Below are positions 41,467-53,916 of a stretch of 64,000 nucleotides of DNA, piece by piece; position 1 is the stretch's first letter; the number at the start of each line of letters is the position of its first letter. The notes under the pieces are model-generated. The model was not told where the DNA came from. It ran no database searches and was given only the letters and a program-made list of their open reading frames with translations. This DNA comes from Psococerastis gibbosa (Eukaryota > Arthropoda > Insecta > Psocodea > Psocidae). A program made the position numbers and the translations under genes. The stretch lies in contig OZ020486.1 of assembly GCA_963971405.1 (NCBI GenBank), positions 16,639,419-16,703,418 on the forward strand. The letters run 5' to 3'.

Positions 41467-42085
41467 AAGGCCATAGCCAGAGGGGGGTCCGGGGGTCCGA
41501 ACCCCTCCCGAAATATTTGCAGTGTACACTAGCACTAGCACTACACTAGCAATTTCTAAAAACATGTGTGTGGAGAGCTGTGAAACCTGGACTATAGCAG
41601 ATAAGGAACTAAAGAAACTCGAAGCTTTCGAAATGTGGTGTTACAGAAGGATGCTACGGATCAGCTGGAGGGACCATGTGACAAATGAAAGAGTGCTAGA
41701 TGCTATCGGGGAAGAAAGACAGTTACTAGCCCAGATACGAATCAGGAGAGCGAAATGGATGGGGCATTTGCTAAGGCACGAAAATCTGGTACACAATATT
41801 ATCGAGGGCACAGTAGAGGGAAATAACCGAAGAGGACGGCCGAAGAAGGAATTCATGGATCAAGTAAAAGAAGACGCAGGAGCAATATCATATCAAGAAC
41901 TGAAGAGGAAGATCGAGGACCGAGTAAACTGGAGGACGATATGCAGGGAGTTGCTGCCAACCAATCGCTAAGATTGTAACCTTAAGAGAGAGACACTAGA
42001 TAGAATGGAGCTTTAAATATATTGAGGTTTCCACCTCCGGTGACGTCACATGGACCACTCCCGAAGAACATTTCTGGCTACGGCC
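41467..42085. mobile_element. Poly-G-type inverted-repeat element containing a non-LTR fragment
   Basis: Left end AAGGCCATAGCCAGAGGGGG and right end TTTCTGGCTACGGCCT are complementary at their tips. The subterminal text (GTCCGAACCCCTCCCGAAAT on the left; CACTCCCGAAGAACAT on the right) is also related. The retrotransposon tail 41545-42000 lies between. Confidence 0.6.
41545..42000 (+). pseudogene. Non-LTR retrotransposon C-terminal fragment
   Basis: Plus-strand frame with the full C-terminal signature: CETWTI, LEAFEMWCYRRMLRISWRDH, EERQLL, RRAKWMGHLLRHENLVHNII, EGTVEG, RRGRPKKEF and WRTICRELLP, then an in-frame stop. It is the longest of three related tails; the others are at 7700-8055 and 44230-44520. 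The RT and endonuclease domains are absent. Confidence 0.85.
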
Positions 42086-43545
42086 TAGGTTGAGCTGTAG
42101 CCATTAAGTCAAATCCCATAGAAAAATTATACCTTAACACTTTGATCACAGCTTGTATTCAAAATGTTACACCATTTGTTATATCGTACAGCTTAGGATG
42201 TCTTAAATTTTTTTGTAAGGTTAGGATAGGTCCTCGAATTCAAAAACTGATTTTGGCAAAACAGTATAAATTACTGCCGGCCATAGGGACAGCAAGCTCT
42301 TGATATTGAAACTTGAAAGAGGAAGAAATTACTAGAAAGCGAGACAATGAACTAATGTATGTCGTATACGATGAGCATGTACAGTCGTAAAATGATAGGA
42401 AAAATTATGCGGTGTGTGCCGTCCACACCACAGCACGCATTTCGGCTTTACCTTCATAGCGGCCCCCAAATCAAGGGTTTTGCCATCCCTGTTCCTAAAC
42501 GCATTGTTGAATTGCTGTTGTTTTGGTGGCAACCCCATCTAAAATCATTGCAGCTTCGTGTTAATGTATGGGACGCAGCTTTATATACGCATGAATTACT
42601 TACTATCCTTGGCGTTACGGCCCGTGAAGAGTCTTGGCCTGTTCTGTCACACCGCGCCAGCCTATAGGAAGAATATTCATAATATTGTTCCATGTATCTA
42701 TATCTACCTATTTTCTTATCGGTGACCTAAAGGAAATGAAAAAAAGGTTCTCATTCGCATCATTAGCACGCTAGCACCACCACTACCTATAGGTTATAAT
42801 AGGTGAGGATTAAGGATTGGGTTTATGGTTTTATGTAAGCTTAAACAGGAGGACAAGTCTTAGTGTGGCCGTCCTCAGCAAGATAGAAGACCGAAGAGAT
42901 TCGATACATTAGTCATTGATTAATAATAACGGTAACAATAAAGGCTTTGCTTGGTTAGCAAAAAATATGACATTGACATGCTGAATATGCTATTCTTGCT
43001 TGGTCCACCCTCCTTTAGGATCGTTTCTGACGCATTGGATGTGAACTTGATGGGGAGCACCAGAATGAATGCATCCATTTAGAAGCTGTCTACATGAGAG
43101 TACGAAATAATTCTTCTAGGCCTATATGCCTACAGACCAATTCAACAATTTCAAGCTCAAGTCGTTAGGCAGTGGAGTGGGAAAGCAAAGTCCATAGACT
43201 GAGTCTTGAAACCAGCGCTAAAAGCATTTAAGGCAGTGAGCTTTGGGGATCCCTCCAGTTCCAGTTTAGACACTGACATCAACGTAAGGTAGGTATACTT
43301 TTTATTAAAATAACTTCCATAGTTAGTGCAGGGATGCCGACTTGTATAGTGCTCAAATACACCCCTAAATATTTTTCGGGCTAAATTCAAAATGAATCAT
43401 ATACCATATGCCACAACTGAAGAAGCTTCATCATTTCCACAATAGCATAATATGCATTTTTCTAATATATTATACTAGAAAATAACACGTTAAATTTGAT
43501 GAACATTTTATTAACATAATGCACTGCATCTAGGAATCGTTCAAA
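42086..43545. other. Intergenic; nothing recognised
   Basis: Open frames at 42332-42693 occur on both strands and lack family features. No supported gene or RNA. Confidence 0.35.
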
Positions 43546-43583
43546 TTATATATATATATAATATATATATATATATTATATAT
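43546..43583. repeat. (TA)n tract
   Basis: Alternating TA with two interruptions. Confidence 0.9.
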
Positions 43584-43877
43584 GTTTGGCCCTATCCATA
43601 GGTTACAACTCAAGGATGCTTGTCGAACAAAATTAAAAGACTCAACAAAATACGGTTAATATATGTATATACAGTATATTGTAAGTTAAAATAGTTTAAT
43701 ATCCGTGCAGTCCCATTTTTCCAAGTCGGCGCCAATGAGAGTCCCCTTTCTTACATAAGGTCTAATTTTATTAATTTAATAACTACATCACACCCCCACA
43801 GATAAAGGCCACATACAGAAAAAACTCTGACAACAGGCCCGTAAGCAGGGGAGCTGCGAATCCTGTAGTATGTAGTG

Positions 43878-44170
43878 CAAGGGCGTGCCTAGGTTTTGAT
43901 TGCGGGGGGGGGGGGGGACAAAATTTTTATTAACGTAATTTCTTAATGAAAGTCCATTCTATCCAGTTTTCAAACTCAAATAAATTTATGCCAATTCAAC
44001 AATACAGGTTTACATTAAAATGATACATTGTATCCCTAAAATATACAATTAAATTTAAATTTGTGTAAAGCTTTTTTATTTCGGGGGGGGGGGGGCTGTA
44101 CTGTTGTTCACGTCTGGAAAGTTCAATTCTATCTAGTGTTTCGGAGGGGGCTGCAGCCTGAATTCGACAA
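43878..44170. repeat. Poly-G-rich transposon remnants
   Basis: Two G runs (about 13 at 43905 and 11 at 44083) in text resembling the elements at 24764 (GGCGTGCCTAGGTTTTGATT; TTCTATCTAGTGTTTCGGAG). The right ends are not clear. Confidence 0.45.
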
Positions 44171-44229
44171 TGCCGCCAATGATCTTCCCCCCATGAACTC
44201 GTATTTTAAATATTAGTTGTAAAGAATCG

Positions 44230-44520
44230 CGTTTTAGCCAGTTCTGAATCTTCTTCTTCTTCTTTGGTTTTAATGTAACGATTGGCTTGCAGCAAATTTT
44301 TCCACCCCCTTCTCCACTCCTCCCTGTCTTGGGCCGTTCTCCTTAGTTCCAAGTTGGTTCCGCATCTCATATCTTTCTTGAGTTCTTCTGCGTACGCCTT
44401 CCTTGGCCGCTCTCTTGCATTGGTGCCTTCGATTGAGCCTTCTATTATATGGTGCTTAGGAGTTCTTCTTGTCTGATCAGGTGATCCATTCCTTTTGCTC
44501 TTCTCACCGAAATGGAGGTA
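44230..44520 (-). pseudogene. Non-LTR retrotransposon C-terminal fragment
   Basis: Minus-strand pieces keep MRCGTNLELRRTAQD, REEWRRGWKNLLQANR and the upstream R-rich linker, in the same order as 41545-42000, with frame breaks. Confidence 0.65.
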
Positions 44521-44627
44521 ATTCTGAAGTTGTTCTGAATACGTATACCATAATTTACCTAATTTACGTATATAGGCTACCTAATTTACGATCATCATGG
44601 AGCATGCTGGACGAGTTTGTCACAGTC

Positions 44628-44636
44628 TATATATAA
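44628..44636 (+). promoter_or_regulatory. Candidate TATA box of the takeout-like gene
   Basis: TATATATAA lies about 130 bases before the ATG. Transcription would begin near 44660, giving a leader of about 105 bases. No exact TCAGT initiator is at that spacing. Confidence 0.45.
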
Positions 44637-44766
44637 TTTATGGCATTTGCCATGGCGGAAGAAATTGAGGAAACTAGTTCCTTTAATTGAGTCACGGTTC
44701 ATCAAGTCAGATTCTCCATAACATTATTCGAAAGTGAACTCTTCTCTGTTTCAGTTCGCAGTAGCC

Positions 44767-47700
44767 ATGAAGACATTATTAATCTCACTATCTTTGATAG
44801 TTGCTTCACACGCAGCAGCTACAAAAACAAAACTTAGTAAGTACCATTACATTTTTATTTTATTTTATAAAAAACTATTTTTTTCAAAGTTTATTAGGCT
44901 ACTAAACTGACATTGTCGCTAGCTGGCTAAGTAGCATTGTCGAAATTATCATACCGGAAACTAAACAATGTACACACCGCCGACATTATAGGAATGCATA
45001 TGACACAAAACATATTCTCAACGTTTTCTACAAGACTTACATATATAGCGTGCACGATGTGCATTACCGCGAATTTGATTAATAATTAATCATAACACAA
45101 TGTAATAAATATGCATGGCTCGGTAAAGAGGTCTGACGTCATTTTTATGGAAATGGGGGATGTTACTACAATGTATAGCGTAGTACTTCCACTATTCGGC
45201 ACAAAATCATATTTCTAAGGCGGCTATTCCACCGGCGATTTTACTTCATATTTGATTTTGTGAATTTTGTCATTGATGTTTGTATTGTTTTAAAGAGACT
45301 ATATTATGTAGATACCCTACTTAATTTATCTAAATCTATTATAAATTAAGTTATAATAAGTCTACCATATTATAACTTAATTTACAATAGATAGGTTAAG
45401 TATCTACATAATAGTCTCCTTAAAACAAAACAAACGTCAATGACAAAATTCACAAATGAAGTAAAATCGCCGGTGGAATAGCCGCCTGTGCGTGGTTGGC
45501 TGGGCCATAGTCTTGTAACTCATCTAGATGGTGTAACTGATGCGGTTGTCTAAAGTGGGATATTATTTGGTCCAGTAGTCAAGGAGAAAAGCTGTTTTCA
45601 ACTGATTCAGGACTCTTCTTTATATCCTGTATTTACAGTATATGTGCAGTACCTACTGTATATATAAAAATTGCAAATGCTAATATTAGTGTAGCCTATG
45701 ATATTTATTGATTTTTATTTTCATTACAGGTAGTTTCGTCCCCATTTGCAGTAGATCAGATCCAAACTTGAATGAATGTGTGTTAAAATCCGCAAATGCC
45801 ATTATGCCAGCTCTTGGCAAAGGTAAGGAGCAATCAATTCAATTATGAATTTTTTTTTCAAGAAAGTGGGCTATGGGCTTCATTAGTTTTAAAGCACTGT
45901 ATATGTACATGCCTTTAGCTCATGGTTTGTATATGCTCTAGGTTAACGAAAAGAAGCTCCGAGGTACGTCAAATCAACGAGGTTTTGTAAGTTTCTACGT
46001 TATTTCAAAATTGAAAAATTAAGAGAAAATTTGTTAGTATAGGTATGAAAACAATCTTCAATACTTACAATACGGTACTGTATATTTAATATATAGGTAA
46101 ACATAAAACATTTTTTTAAAAAAACGTTCAGGGTAAGAAACATGCCACAATTTTGGTAAAAATAGTGAAAAATTATTAATTAAAAATGCTCACCAACGAA
46201 CACTGCTGATTAACTTCGATATAAGGTGTGGGGTAGCACGCTGGGAGTTAATGGGGCAGAATCAGACATTTTTTATGGAAAAGAATATCGGCGAAATGGT
46301 TACATAAAATGAACAATGATGTTATAGGGAACATATTAGAATGCGGCCAAAGCCAGTAGGTACCCAATTGCGTGTAGGTTTCTTTGGAAAGCTTGGTTTC
46401 TTGTAGTAATAAAAGGAACCAATTTTAATTACCAAACGAGATAATTTATTCACACGAAACCAAGCTGTCTTATCCAACGCACCAAACTTCCCGACGGTCA
46501 CAAACCCCCCACCCAGCGCCCCGCGTGGCCAATTCTCTCACTCACCGTTTCCCGCCAAATTCCAAATAACTACAATAATTATTTCTTCATTTACTTTTTA
46601 GGCATTCGTGAGTACGGCTTTCCTCCTCTCGACCCTCTGAAAATCCCTTTTATGGGTCTCAGCCAATCGGATGGGCCAGCGGGGCTTAAATTGAACATCA
46701 CTGACAGCACACACACCGGATTGAAAGACATGAAAATCTCAGCTGCCAAGTACGTACATCTATAAACTTGTAATATTTATTTTGTGATTTGGGTTCCTGC
46801 CCCTATCATATTGGCCTGAATATGACTAAAGCGCGAATAGAGTTAGTAAAGTAAATTTATGGGCCCAAATTAGGCTACACGCAGCATGGGAAGCAAAAAC
46901 CACATGAGGAAAGCGAAAAATCATATGATTGATGTTAAACGGAGTTACTAAGCTATTGTATTTGACGTATAGTTCATTAATTATTTTTGAAATTTAATTT
47001 ACTTAAAAATAGGCAGGCAATCGTCAAAAGGCAATCGTCCAAAAGTGCATGGTTTAGGCAATATTAGCGACAATCTGAAAAATTATTGGAAAAATCTGAG
47101 ATTTTCGCCTCCTGCTGAGTTAGCACAAGTCGTATAACCTTTCGAAATCTTGGCGTTGTAGTAGTCAGTTATAGGTATACCCATAACATACAAAATATTC
47201 GATCTTTTGCACAACTGATTAGATTACCACTCGTCTATAAGTAATTTCCACAGGTCCACGGTGTAGTGGTGTACTGTGTACCCTTGAGATCGTGCTGTTT
47301 GAAAACGGTCGAATCTAGAAATACACATATAGCTTCATTTAAAGTAGAAAGTATGCATCTAAACCTTGTCTATTACTTAGTAGTAATTGTCCCGCTAGGC
47401 ATGGCCTATATCCTATATAAACTGACACAAAGTCGACCAATTTAAAAAAAAAAAAAAATCGGGGATTTTGGGGTGTCACTCACTTCCTTTTGAGGTATAA
47501 TTTTTTCCCCACAACCAATTTCATAGCATAAGACCCCCGTGGGGGGGGGGGGAGACTTACGAGTTGGGTAATATTGGACCTCACATGAAGGTATTTATTT
47601 TTGGTTAGATTAGATACCAGGGCTCCCACAATAAAATATTATGTCCGAATTTTTCGGAACCTTTATTTTACTGGCTTAATAGTGCAAATGATCCGCACGT

Positions 47701-50700
47701 GTTGGTGTATACTACAATAGTATAATACTAGTAGTAGGAGTAGTATATATATTGTATTATGTAGGCCCGCATGAATTCCGCATTTTATATGTTGTAGAAA
47801 TTTAATTTTCCCGGTGGGCCTATGCATTTTTAGTTGCGCTTAAACAGATAGCCTAATTTGCAATTCTTTTATTCTAGGGTTGATCTGAAGACTAATGTCA
47901 TGACATTTGATTTGGAGTTCCCCCCATATTACATTAATGGAACCTGTGATCTCGGCGGGAAAATCCTCCTTCTTCCCATCAATGGACACGGTGCTTGCCT
48001 CCTTTCCTCCTGTAAGTTGAATCTCTCTCCCCCCCAAAGATAAAAGATAAAAGATAAAATTAAAATAAAATGAAGTGAGAGAAATGACCCCGCCATGTCC
48101 GGTGGCACAGTTGCGGTAGCTTGCTTGTACTTGTTCTAGTCTCTACACAGCACCGAGCGTCATAAGGTGCCCATTCCATTGACCGGCTAGGGCTATTTCC
48201 CAAAACGGTGACGTGGTAGCAGACATTCAAGACTTAGCCTAGGTGGCGTTTCCACCGACCTCGCATTGCAGAATGCAAATGACATTGACGGAAATTAGAA
48301 TTTTTCTTTTTATAGAAATCTATTAAAATGTTTGTACTTAACATATCCCATGACGCCATTTTTTAATTTTAGTTTGTTTGTTTGTGATTTTACTGTATGA
48401 TCATTGATCAATTTTAACTATGGCATCTAGGAAAATAAACCTTTCCGTCAATTCTGCAATGCGAGATCGGTGGAAACGCCACCTAAGTCTTGAATGTCTG
48501 CTACCACGTCACTGTTTTTGGAAATAGCCCTAGCCGGTCAATGGAATGGGCGCCTAACTGGTATACGACTTTTGGGATACATTCATTCAGTTGTTGTATG
48601 CCATATTAATCTGTGATAAATACAATAAATACCGCAAAACTTGTTAGGCATACAGATTGTACATTTTGTATTTTGAATTTTAATGTAGGCTACCCTCATC
48701 TCCATAGCTAATATATCCTGTACATAGTTTGTGCATCCGGGGCCAACTAATAGCTCACTAAGTCCCCCAATATAACGTAAATAGCCAAAAAAATTAAAAA
48801 AAAAAGAAGGTAATAGGCTAATATAATTGGAAATTATTTTTGTCAATCTATGCATGGTGAATGTAAATTGTCTGAATTCCATCGAGTATAGGCTATATAT
48901 AAATCACTTCACAGGCAGGGTACATGGACTTTTTTTAAAACCAAACCCCCTTGAAATTTAGCAGAAATCGAAGATTACAGTAGGCACTAACATATGTATA
49001 GGAAAGGAAGCTAATTACTCATCTAAAAATAACACAGAAATGTTATCGGTCTTGTATTGAGCAGAGTTCGAACCATACGGAACATAGTGCCACTCACTTT
49101 GACTTTCACCCGAAGGCGAATTATTTATTATAGAAAATAATCACATAAGTGCAGGGACCTACGGAAAGTCGCTATGTGGCGAAAAGCCTCTGTTCACAGC
49201 AGGTCAAGAAGTAGGTAAAATACACTGTATTTGAGGTATATGCAGGTCAGTATGCCATTCATTAATATTTAATTTGTTTATTAATACAGTTAATATGAGC
49301 GGCATCTTGACTCTCAGGGGAAATATGGAGACGAAAAATGGAAAAGAGTACCTCATACTATCCAATCCTTCAATCGACATCACATTCAGAAAGGGAGGGC
49401 TCGTTATCGAAGGGCTCTTTGGCGGCAACAAGCAACTCGGTAAGTGTATGAAAAGGTTCATTATTGTTTTCATTAGTGTTTATAGATCTCTCCATTGATA
49501 AACTATAGCAGACAACATGTTATATATATATTGAGATCTCCCCCCCCCCCCTTCCAATAAATCTGCCTTTGATTGATTAATTTTTGCATATGAATATGGG
49601 TCCTGAGGCCGAACCTGATGGCTCAGGCCGACGTGAACGCATTCATTTATGGTATTAAGATGCTAAAAATTGAAACGATTTGCTTGCACACCAGCTTGAC
49701 GTTACAAAAACACACAGTTCCATGTTAGGCGGAGATTCCACCAACGTTAATAGTAATATTAATTGTTTTTTGACGTGGTAGCAGACAGTTTTAGACTGTC
49801 TAAAAATGTCTGCTACCACGTCAAAAACATTTAATATCACTATTGACGTTGGTGGAATCCCCACCTTAAGGGTATAGTCTCTGTTTTATATTATGTGGGT
49901 GGGATTCCACATACGTCAATAGTCAATGATAAATGTGGTATTGACGTTTTAGCAGACAACAAAGACATACTAAAAATGTCTGCTAACACGCCAAAACCAT
50001 ATTTACCATTGACCATTGACCATTGACCATTGACCATTGACGTATGTGGAAACCCCGCCTAAGATACATTTTGATGTTGCCAATGTTTCTATCGGACATC
50101 CCAATGCTTAACATCCGAAAACAGAAAATTAATACTTTGATGATTTGCTATGATCATAGTCCTAGCAAATAGCCTGATGAACATTACATTAAATTCTCCA
50201 AACTCTTCAACTAGGTCATTAATAGCATGCAAGCACAAGTCAATGTGGGAGAGGGTTTCTCCATATATACGGTAGTGACTTCGTGTTAGCGAAACATTAT
50301 AAAATGTAATTTAAAAATAAATATATATTTAGCACACATTAATTAGACAAAAACAAAAAGTAAGGAACAGTTCAGATCAGACTCACAAGTCAGCGATATG
50401 TACAGTACATAGTTGCTGACTACTTACCTTCTGTTTCTTTTCATAAAAAAAAAAATTGCTCTGCTGTAGTTTACCACATCATATTAGTCAGTAGTTTTTT
50501 GATTTAATGAAACCAATTATTTTTTGCACATGTCTGCCACCTTTCCGCAATTTTAATTTCCTAACATGCTTTGAAGTATAGTGCCTTAACACAAAATTCT
50601 TTTATTTTTAGGTGAAACAATGAACAGATTTCTAAATGAAAACGCAGTAGAAGTGTTCAATGAGATGAGGACAACTCTTGAAAAAGTCTGGGCCGATCTC

Positions 50701-50763
50701 TTCGGTGGACTAGTCAGCCGTTTGACGAGCTCCGTACCCTTCGATGATATGTTTCGCCCTTAA
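44767..50763 (+). CDS. Takeout / juvenile-hormone-binding-protein family secreted protein (6 exons, 248 aa)
   Basis: Exons 44767-44836, 45730-45822, 46602-46749, 47878-48011, 49290-49439 and 50612-50763 (747 bases) with consensus junctions and consistent phases. The product starts with a signal peptide (MKTLLISLSLIVASHAAA), then SFVPICSRSDPNLNECV, whose two cysteines match the conserved N-terminal disulphide of the family. IREYGFPPLDPLKIP, a GLKDM segment, MTFDLEFPPYYINGTCDLGG, ILLLPINGHGAC and a C-terminal amphipathic region ending VPFDDMFRP follow. The family folds as a long beta-wrapped tube that binds hydrophobic ligands; members include takeout and circadian-controlled proteins. Which ligand cannot be read. 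Introns 1, 4 and 5 hold four MITEs, none disturbing splice sites. Confidence 0.93.
45219..45486. mobile_element. Tourist-like MITE (268 bp), takeout intron 1
   Basis: GGCGGCTATTCCACCGGCGA and its exact complement at the right end. Arms continue through TTTTACTTCA and an AT-rich palindromic middle. TAA is on the left; the right flank is TGT, so the duplication has decayed. Confidence 0.8.
48176..48554. mobile_element. Composite Tourist-like MITE, copy 3 (379 bp), takeout intron 4
   Basis: Flanked by TAA on both sides (48173-48175, 48555-48557). Outer arms have CCATTGACCGGCTAGGGC, inner arms CCTCGCATTGCAGAATGC. The core is in the same direction as copy 1. Confidence 0.9.
49738..49865. mobile_element. 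Tourist-like MITE (128 bp), takeout intron 5
   Basis: TTA flanks on both sides; GGCGGAGATTCCACCAACGT start; nearly the whole element is one hairpin including GACGTGGTAGCAGACA and complement. Confidence 0.9.
49897..50059. mobile_element. Tourist-like MITE (~163 bp), takeout intron 5
   Basis: Right end GGAAACCCCGCC next to TAA; left end GGGTGGGATTCC decayed. CCACATACGTCAATAGTCAA arms link it to 17123. The right arm has an expansion of TTGACCA units (about five). Confidence 0.8.
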
Positions 50764-51354
50764 AAGAAGCATCATGAACACGCATGCATTTTCGGTACAA
50801 ACTTCTATTTCTTCTCAGCAACAAGTTTCAATTATCCAGTTCTAGTACTGTATTTGATTATCGTATAACTGTTTAAATACGCTGATGCACACATCCTCAT
50901 GGCTACAAAACTGTGTATGGCGGTAGCCTACCTTACTAAAACGGTGGTACCTAAATATCGGATAATTATATTTTTAGTGCGTCAGCCTGCTACTGTATCT
51001 TAAACAATGTTCACTTTACAACCCTAACTGTAAAATTGTTTCTGATGACTTTATATACTAGTAGAATATATTGTATATATTGTCCTGAAAATGTTTTGGT
51101 AGATCTGAAACTAGCCTACGCCTATATGTACATTAACTATTGTATAATATGGGTTTACCCACATGACGACGCCTATGATTTAAAACAATGAGGATGCCGG
51201 CCTGGACTATTTGATCAACGTTTTATTCTGAAGTTCAGATTCCTTTAGCAAACGTATTGTTACCGCATTTCTTTTCCACGTGACGTTTAATAATATAAAA
51301 GATGTATAGGCTACTGTAGTTGACGTTCCTTAATTTAACAGTTGGAAGATGAAT

Positions 51355-51360
51355 AATAAA
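51355..51360 (+). promoter_or_regulatory. Candidate polyadenylation signal of the takeout-like gene
   Basis: AATAAA about 590 bases after the stop, in an otherwise feature-poor 3' flank; no earlier clean AATAAA was noticed. Confidence 0.4.
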
Positions 51361-51563
51361 TAATTTATGTTCTAAACCCATTGACTCCTTAATTTATTCC
51401 TGCTAATACCTGGGCCGTCAATATTCGTACGCACATTGTGATGGCACTAAAAATACTGTATCCCAATTTGGAGGACCTAGAGGCATGAAAAAAAAAAGTA
51501 AGAACAATCAGAGGGAACTTTGTATAAAAGGCTGCACGTTATAGGATGGATACATTAACCTGC

Positions 51564-51720
51564 GGCCCGATCATGGCGATTATAATACCGGGGTTAATAT
51601 AATACCCTGGTATTAAAAATGTAAACAAGATAATTTTTCAATGGAAAGTGACATTCAAAATTTGTTTGTTTACAGTGTTAACCCCAGGAGTATAATTTAA
51701 TACCAATCGCCATAATCGGC
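51564..51720. mobile_element. Short inverted-repeat element (MITE-like, ~157 bp)
   Basis: GGCCCGATCATGGCGATT on the left and AATCGCCATAATCGGCCC on the right, with the arms continuing through ACCGGGGTTAA/TTAACCCC. The interior is AT-rich. Confidence 0.7.
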
Positions 51721-52424
51721 CCACTGATAGAAGTCATTAAAGTTTGATTTTTGATTCAAATTAGACATAGGGGGTATAAAAAATAAAAGTTCAAATGTTT
51801 TTACGGATTTAAACGCATTTTATCAGGTATAAATGGTTGGATATATGAAAAACCTAAAAGAGCTTTTAAAATCACAGTCAAAACCCTTATATAACAGTAT
51901 TGTACGCAACTGATAGCTTTGGACACTACAGCTGATAGGGACACTCTAGAAAAAGTCATTTTTACATAGAATACTAAAATTTAATAATTAGGCATTCTAA
52001 TATTAATTGTCATAACTGGAGCTGCTGCTGCTATATAGTCACGCTGTTGTTGAGGCATCATCATTCATCACTGTGTAGGCAGCCTACGGTATATAGTAGA
52101 ATATATAGGCTACTATCCGCGATTTCCAGTGTTTTCAAATGTAGCATTATCAAACTCGTTTGTTTTTCTTCGGAATCTTTCCATTATCTCGTCTTCTTGT
52201 TTTCCAATCACTTCACACGGGAGATATACCTATGGGTAGAAATAAATACGGTAATGTCTGTAATAGGGTATACAAACTTATTATCAGATAATCGGGCACC
52301 CCACTGCATTATTTTTTCTTAAGATAATGCTACGATGAAATAAAAATTAATTGCATAACTGCATAATAATAAATAATGAGATTACTCGTGACTTCGTGGT
52401 ATTTCATTTTAATAAACAAAAAAT
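51721..52424. other. Intergenic; nothing recognised
   Basis: AT-rich, with no supported gene or repeat. Confidence 0.4.
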
Positions 52425-52710
52425 AACAAAAACTTAGAGTTTTAGAAAAACTTGTTATAACAACCCGAATCACACATTTGCATCTTCTCCTCGAGTTGAG
52501 CAAGTCTCAAATCGCAGATAAGGTGTAACTGTGCTAGTGGGTTTCCCTCTGTAGATGGCAGTTCTTGCCGAATGCGCTCAGGGTTTTATACTAACACAAG
52601 TGGGTTTCTTAGACAAAGTTAATTTCTTAACGATTATTTGGGTTTTACTAATTCGGGTTGTTATAACAAGTTTTTCTAAAACTCTAAGTTTTTGTTATTT
52701 TTTGTTTATG
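52425..52710. mobile_element. Foldback element containing repeat copy 2
   Basis: 52531-52710 is the second copy of the 37836 repeat. Its last ~55 bases (ATTCGGGTTGTTATAACAAG...) also occur inverted at 52425-52475 (CTTGTTATAACAACCCGAAT), so the copy here forms a stem-loop. The 37836 copy has no such inverted partner nearby. Confidence 0.75.
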
Positions 52711-53002
52711 CATAATAATTATACTAGTAGTAGGTCTTCACTGACAAAAATTGGGCACAGTTTGTGAACCTTTTTTTTTCCCACAAAAAACGCTATTTTT
52801 ACAACTGTTGCTAATCGGTATTTGTGACTGCTACATACTGTGCATCAAAATGTAGAGGAATATTTATTTTCATTTCAGGGATGTGTATTTTTTTTTGTAA
52901 CTTAATAATCAATATTTCCAGTTCACTTGAACACCCGTTATATAGGGTTTTCTCCCTTTAGTTGTCTCATAACAATATTTATAATAATACATAATTATGT
53001 AG

Positions 53003-53185
53003 GACATGTAGAGTAGTGGAACGGACTCCAACTTTCACCCGAAACGTTGTTGGTACGAATCCCACACTTGCTATATTTTTTGGTCATGCTTTGGACTTCG
53101 GAGGGCATCATGTAAAGCAGGCGGTCCCGGGCTTTCCTAGTTGAGTGTAAGAGAGGGCTTATAGCCCTAACTCCGCTAAATAAAA
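53003..53185 (+). mobile_element. tRNA-type SINE (family 2)
   Basis: GACATGTAGAGTAGTGGAAC, TTTCACCCGAAA, box-B-like GGTACGAATCC, GGCGGTCCCGGGCTTTCCTA and CCCTAACTCCGCTA. Its tail after CTCCGCTA differs from the other copies. Confidence 0.8.
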
Positions 53186-53189
53186 TGCG

Positions 53190-53330
53190 GGGGGTCACTT
53201 GCCCCTTGATAGTTTGCTTCTGGGGGTAAAAAAATAAAAATAACTAAATTTTAATGAAAAATGACTAAAAATTAATTTTTCTGCGAAACCTTTCGATCGG
53301 TGATTTCTACCTTCTGGCATGTTTTATGTA
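53190..53330 (+). repeat. Dispersed repeat shared with the right edge of the window
   Basis: CTTGATAGTTTGCTTCTGGG, a TGAAAAATGACTAAAAATTA stretch and TTTTTCTGCGAAACCTTTC recur with changes at 63862-64000. Confidence 0.65.
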
Positions 53331-53424
53331 TTAAGTAACGAAACCGGACAGGTTGCATTCGCAAAGAACGTTTTGGTTTTGTAGAAAAAAAGTTTTTTTA
53401 GAAAAAAAGATTGAAAATTCACGG

Positions 53425-53575
53425 TCAAATGCATTGCGTGCCCTGCCATTATTACTGTGTGGTAATGTGTTGGTCTGACCTATCTAAAATTTACCTCACC
53501 TCCAGTGACGTCAGGTGGACAACCCCCCTCCCCCCCCCTCCCCCCCCCCCTGAAACATCCGAAATTTAACCATAG
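53425..53575. repeat. Poly-C/G-rich transposon fragment related to 40960-42085
   Basis: Shares GCCCTGCCATTATTACTG with 40975 and the stretch CACCTCCAGTGACGTCA..TGGAC with 42035. Contains several long C runs. Confidence 0.5.
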
Positions 53576-53916
53576 GAAAATTATTTACCACGAAATTAGG
53601 CCTACTCATTTTCTCTATCTACTAATTGATAAATTGGAAAGCATGTTCGAGTAAACTTGGACCGGTTCTTTGTATTGTTCCCGTATGCATTTTTGGCCAT
53701 TGGTAAACTGGTCAATGTCAACCTACACCGGCTACAAGCGATAATGGACAAGCTGAGACAAGCTTACCATTGACGAAATGAAGCATGCTAAAGCATGATG
53801 ACTTATTAACCAAGTACAGATACGAGTCATTATACCGTATGGCATTTATATATATTAAACCGTAGCCTACTGCATGGAGATGACCACTGTTTTCACACTT
53901 TAATGTAAAGTATAGC

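Noticed and set aside
42332..42693. Overlapping frames of 68-102 codons on both strands
   Set aside because: Slight resemblance to repeat-derived text but no family motif could be named.
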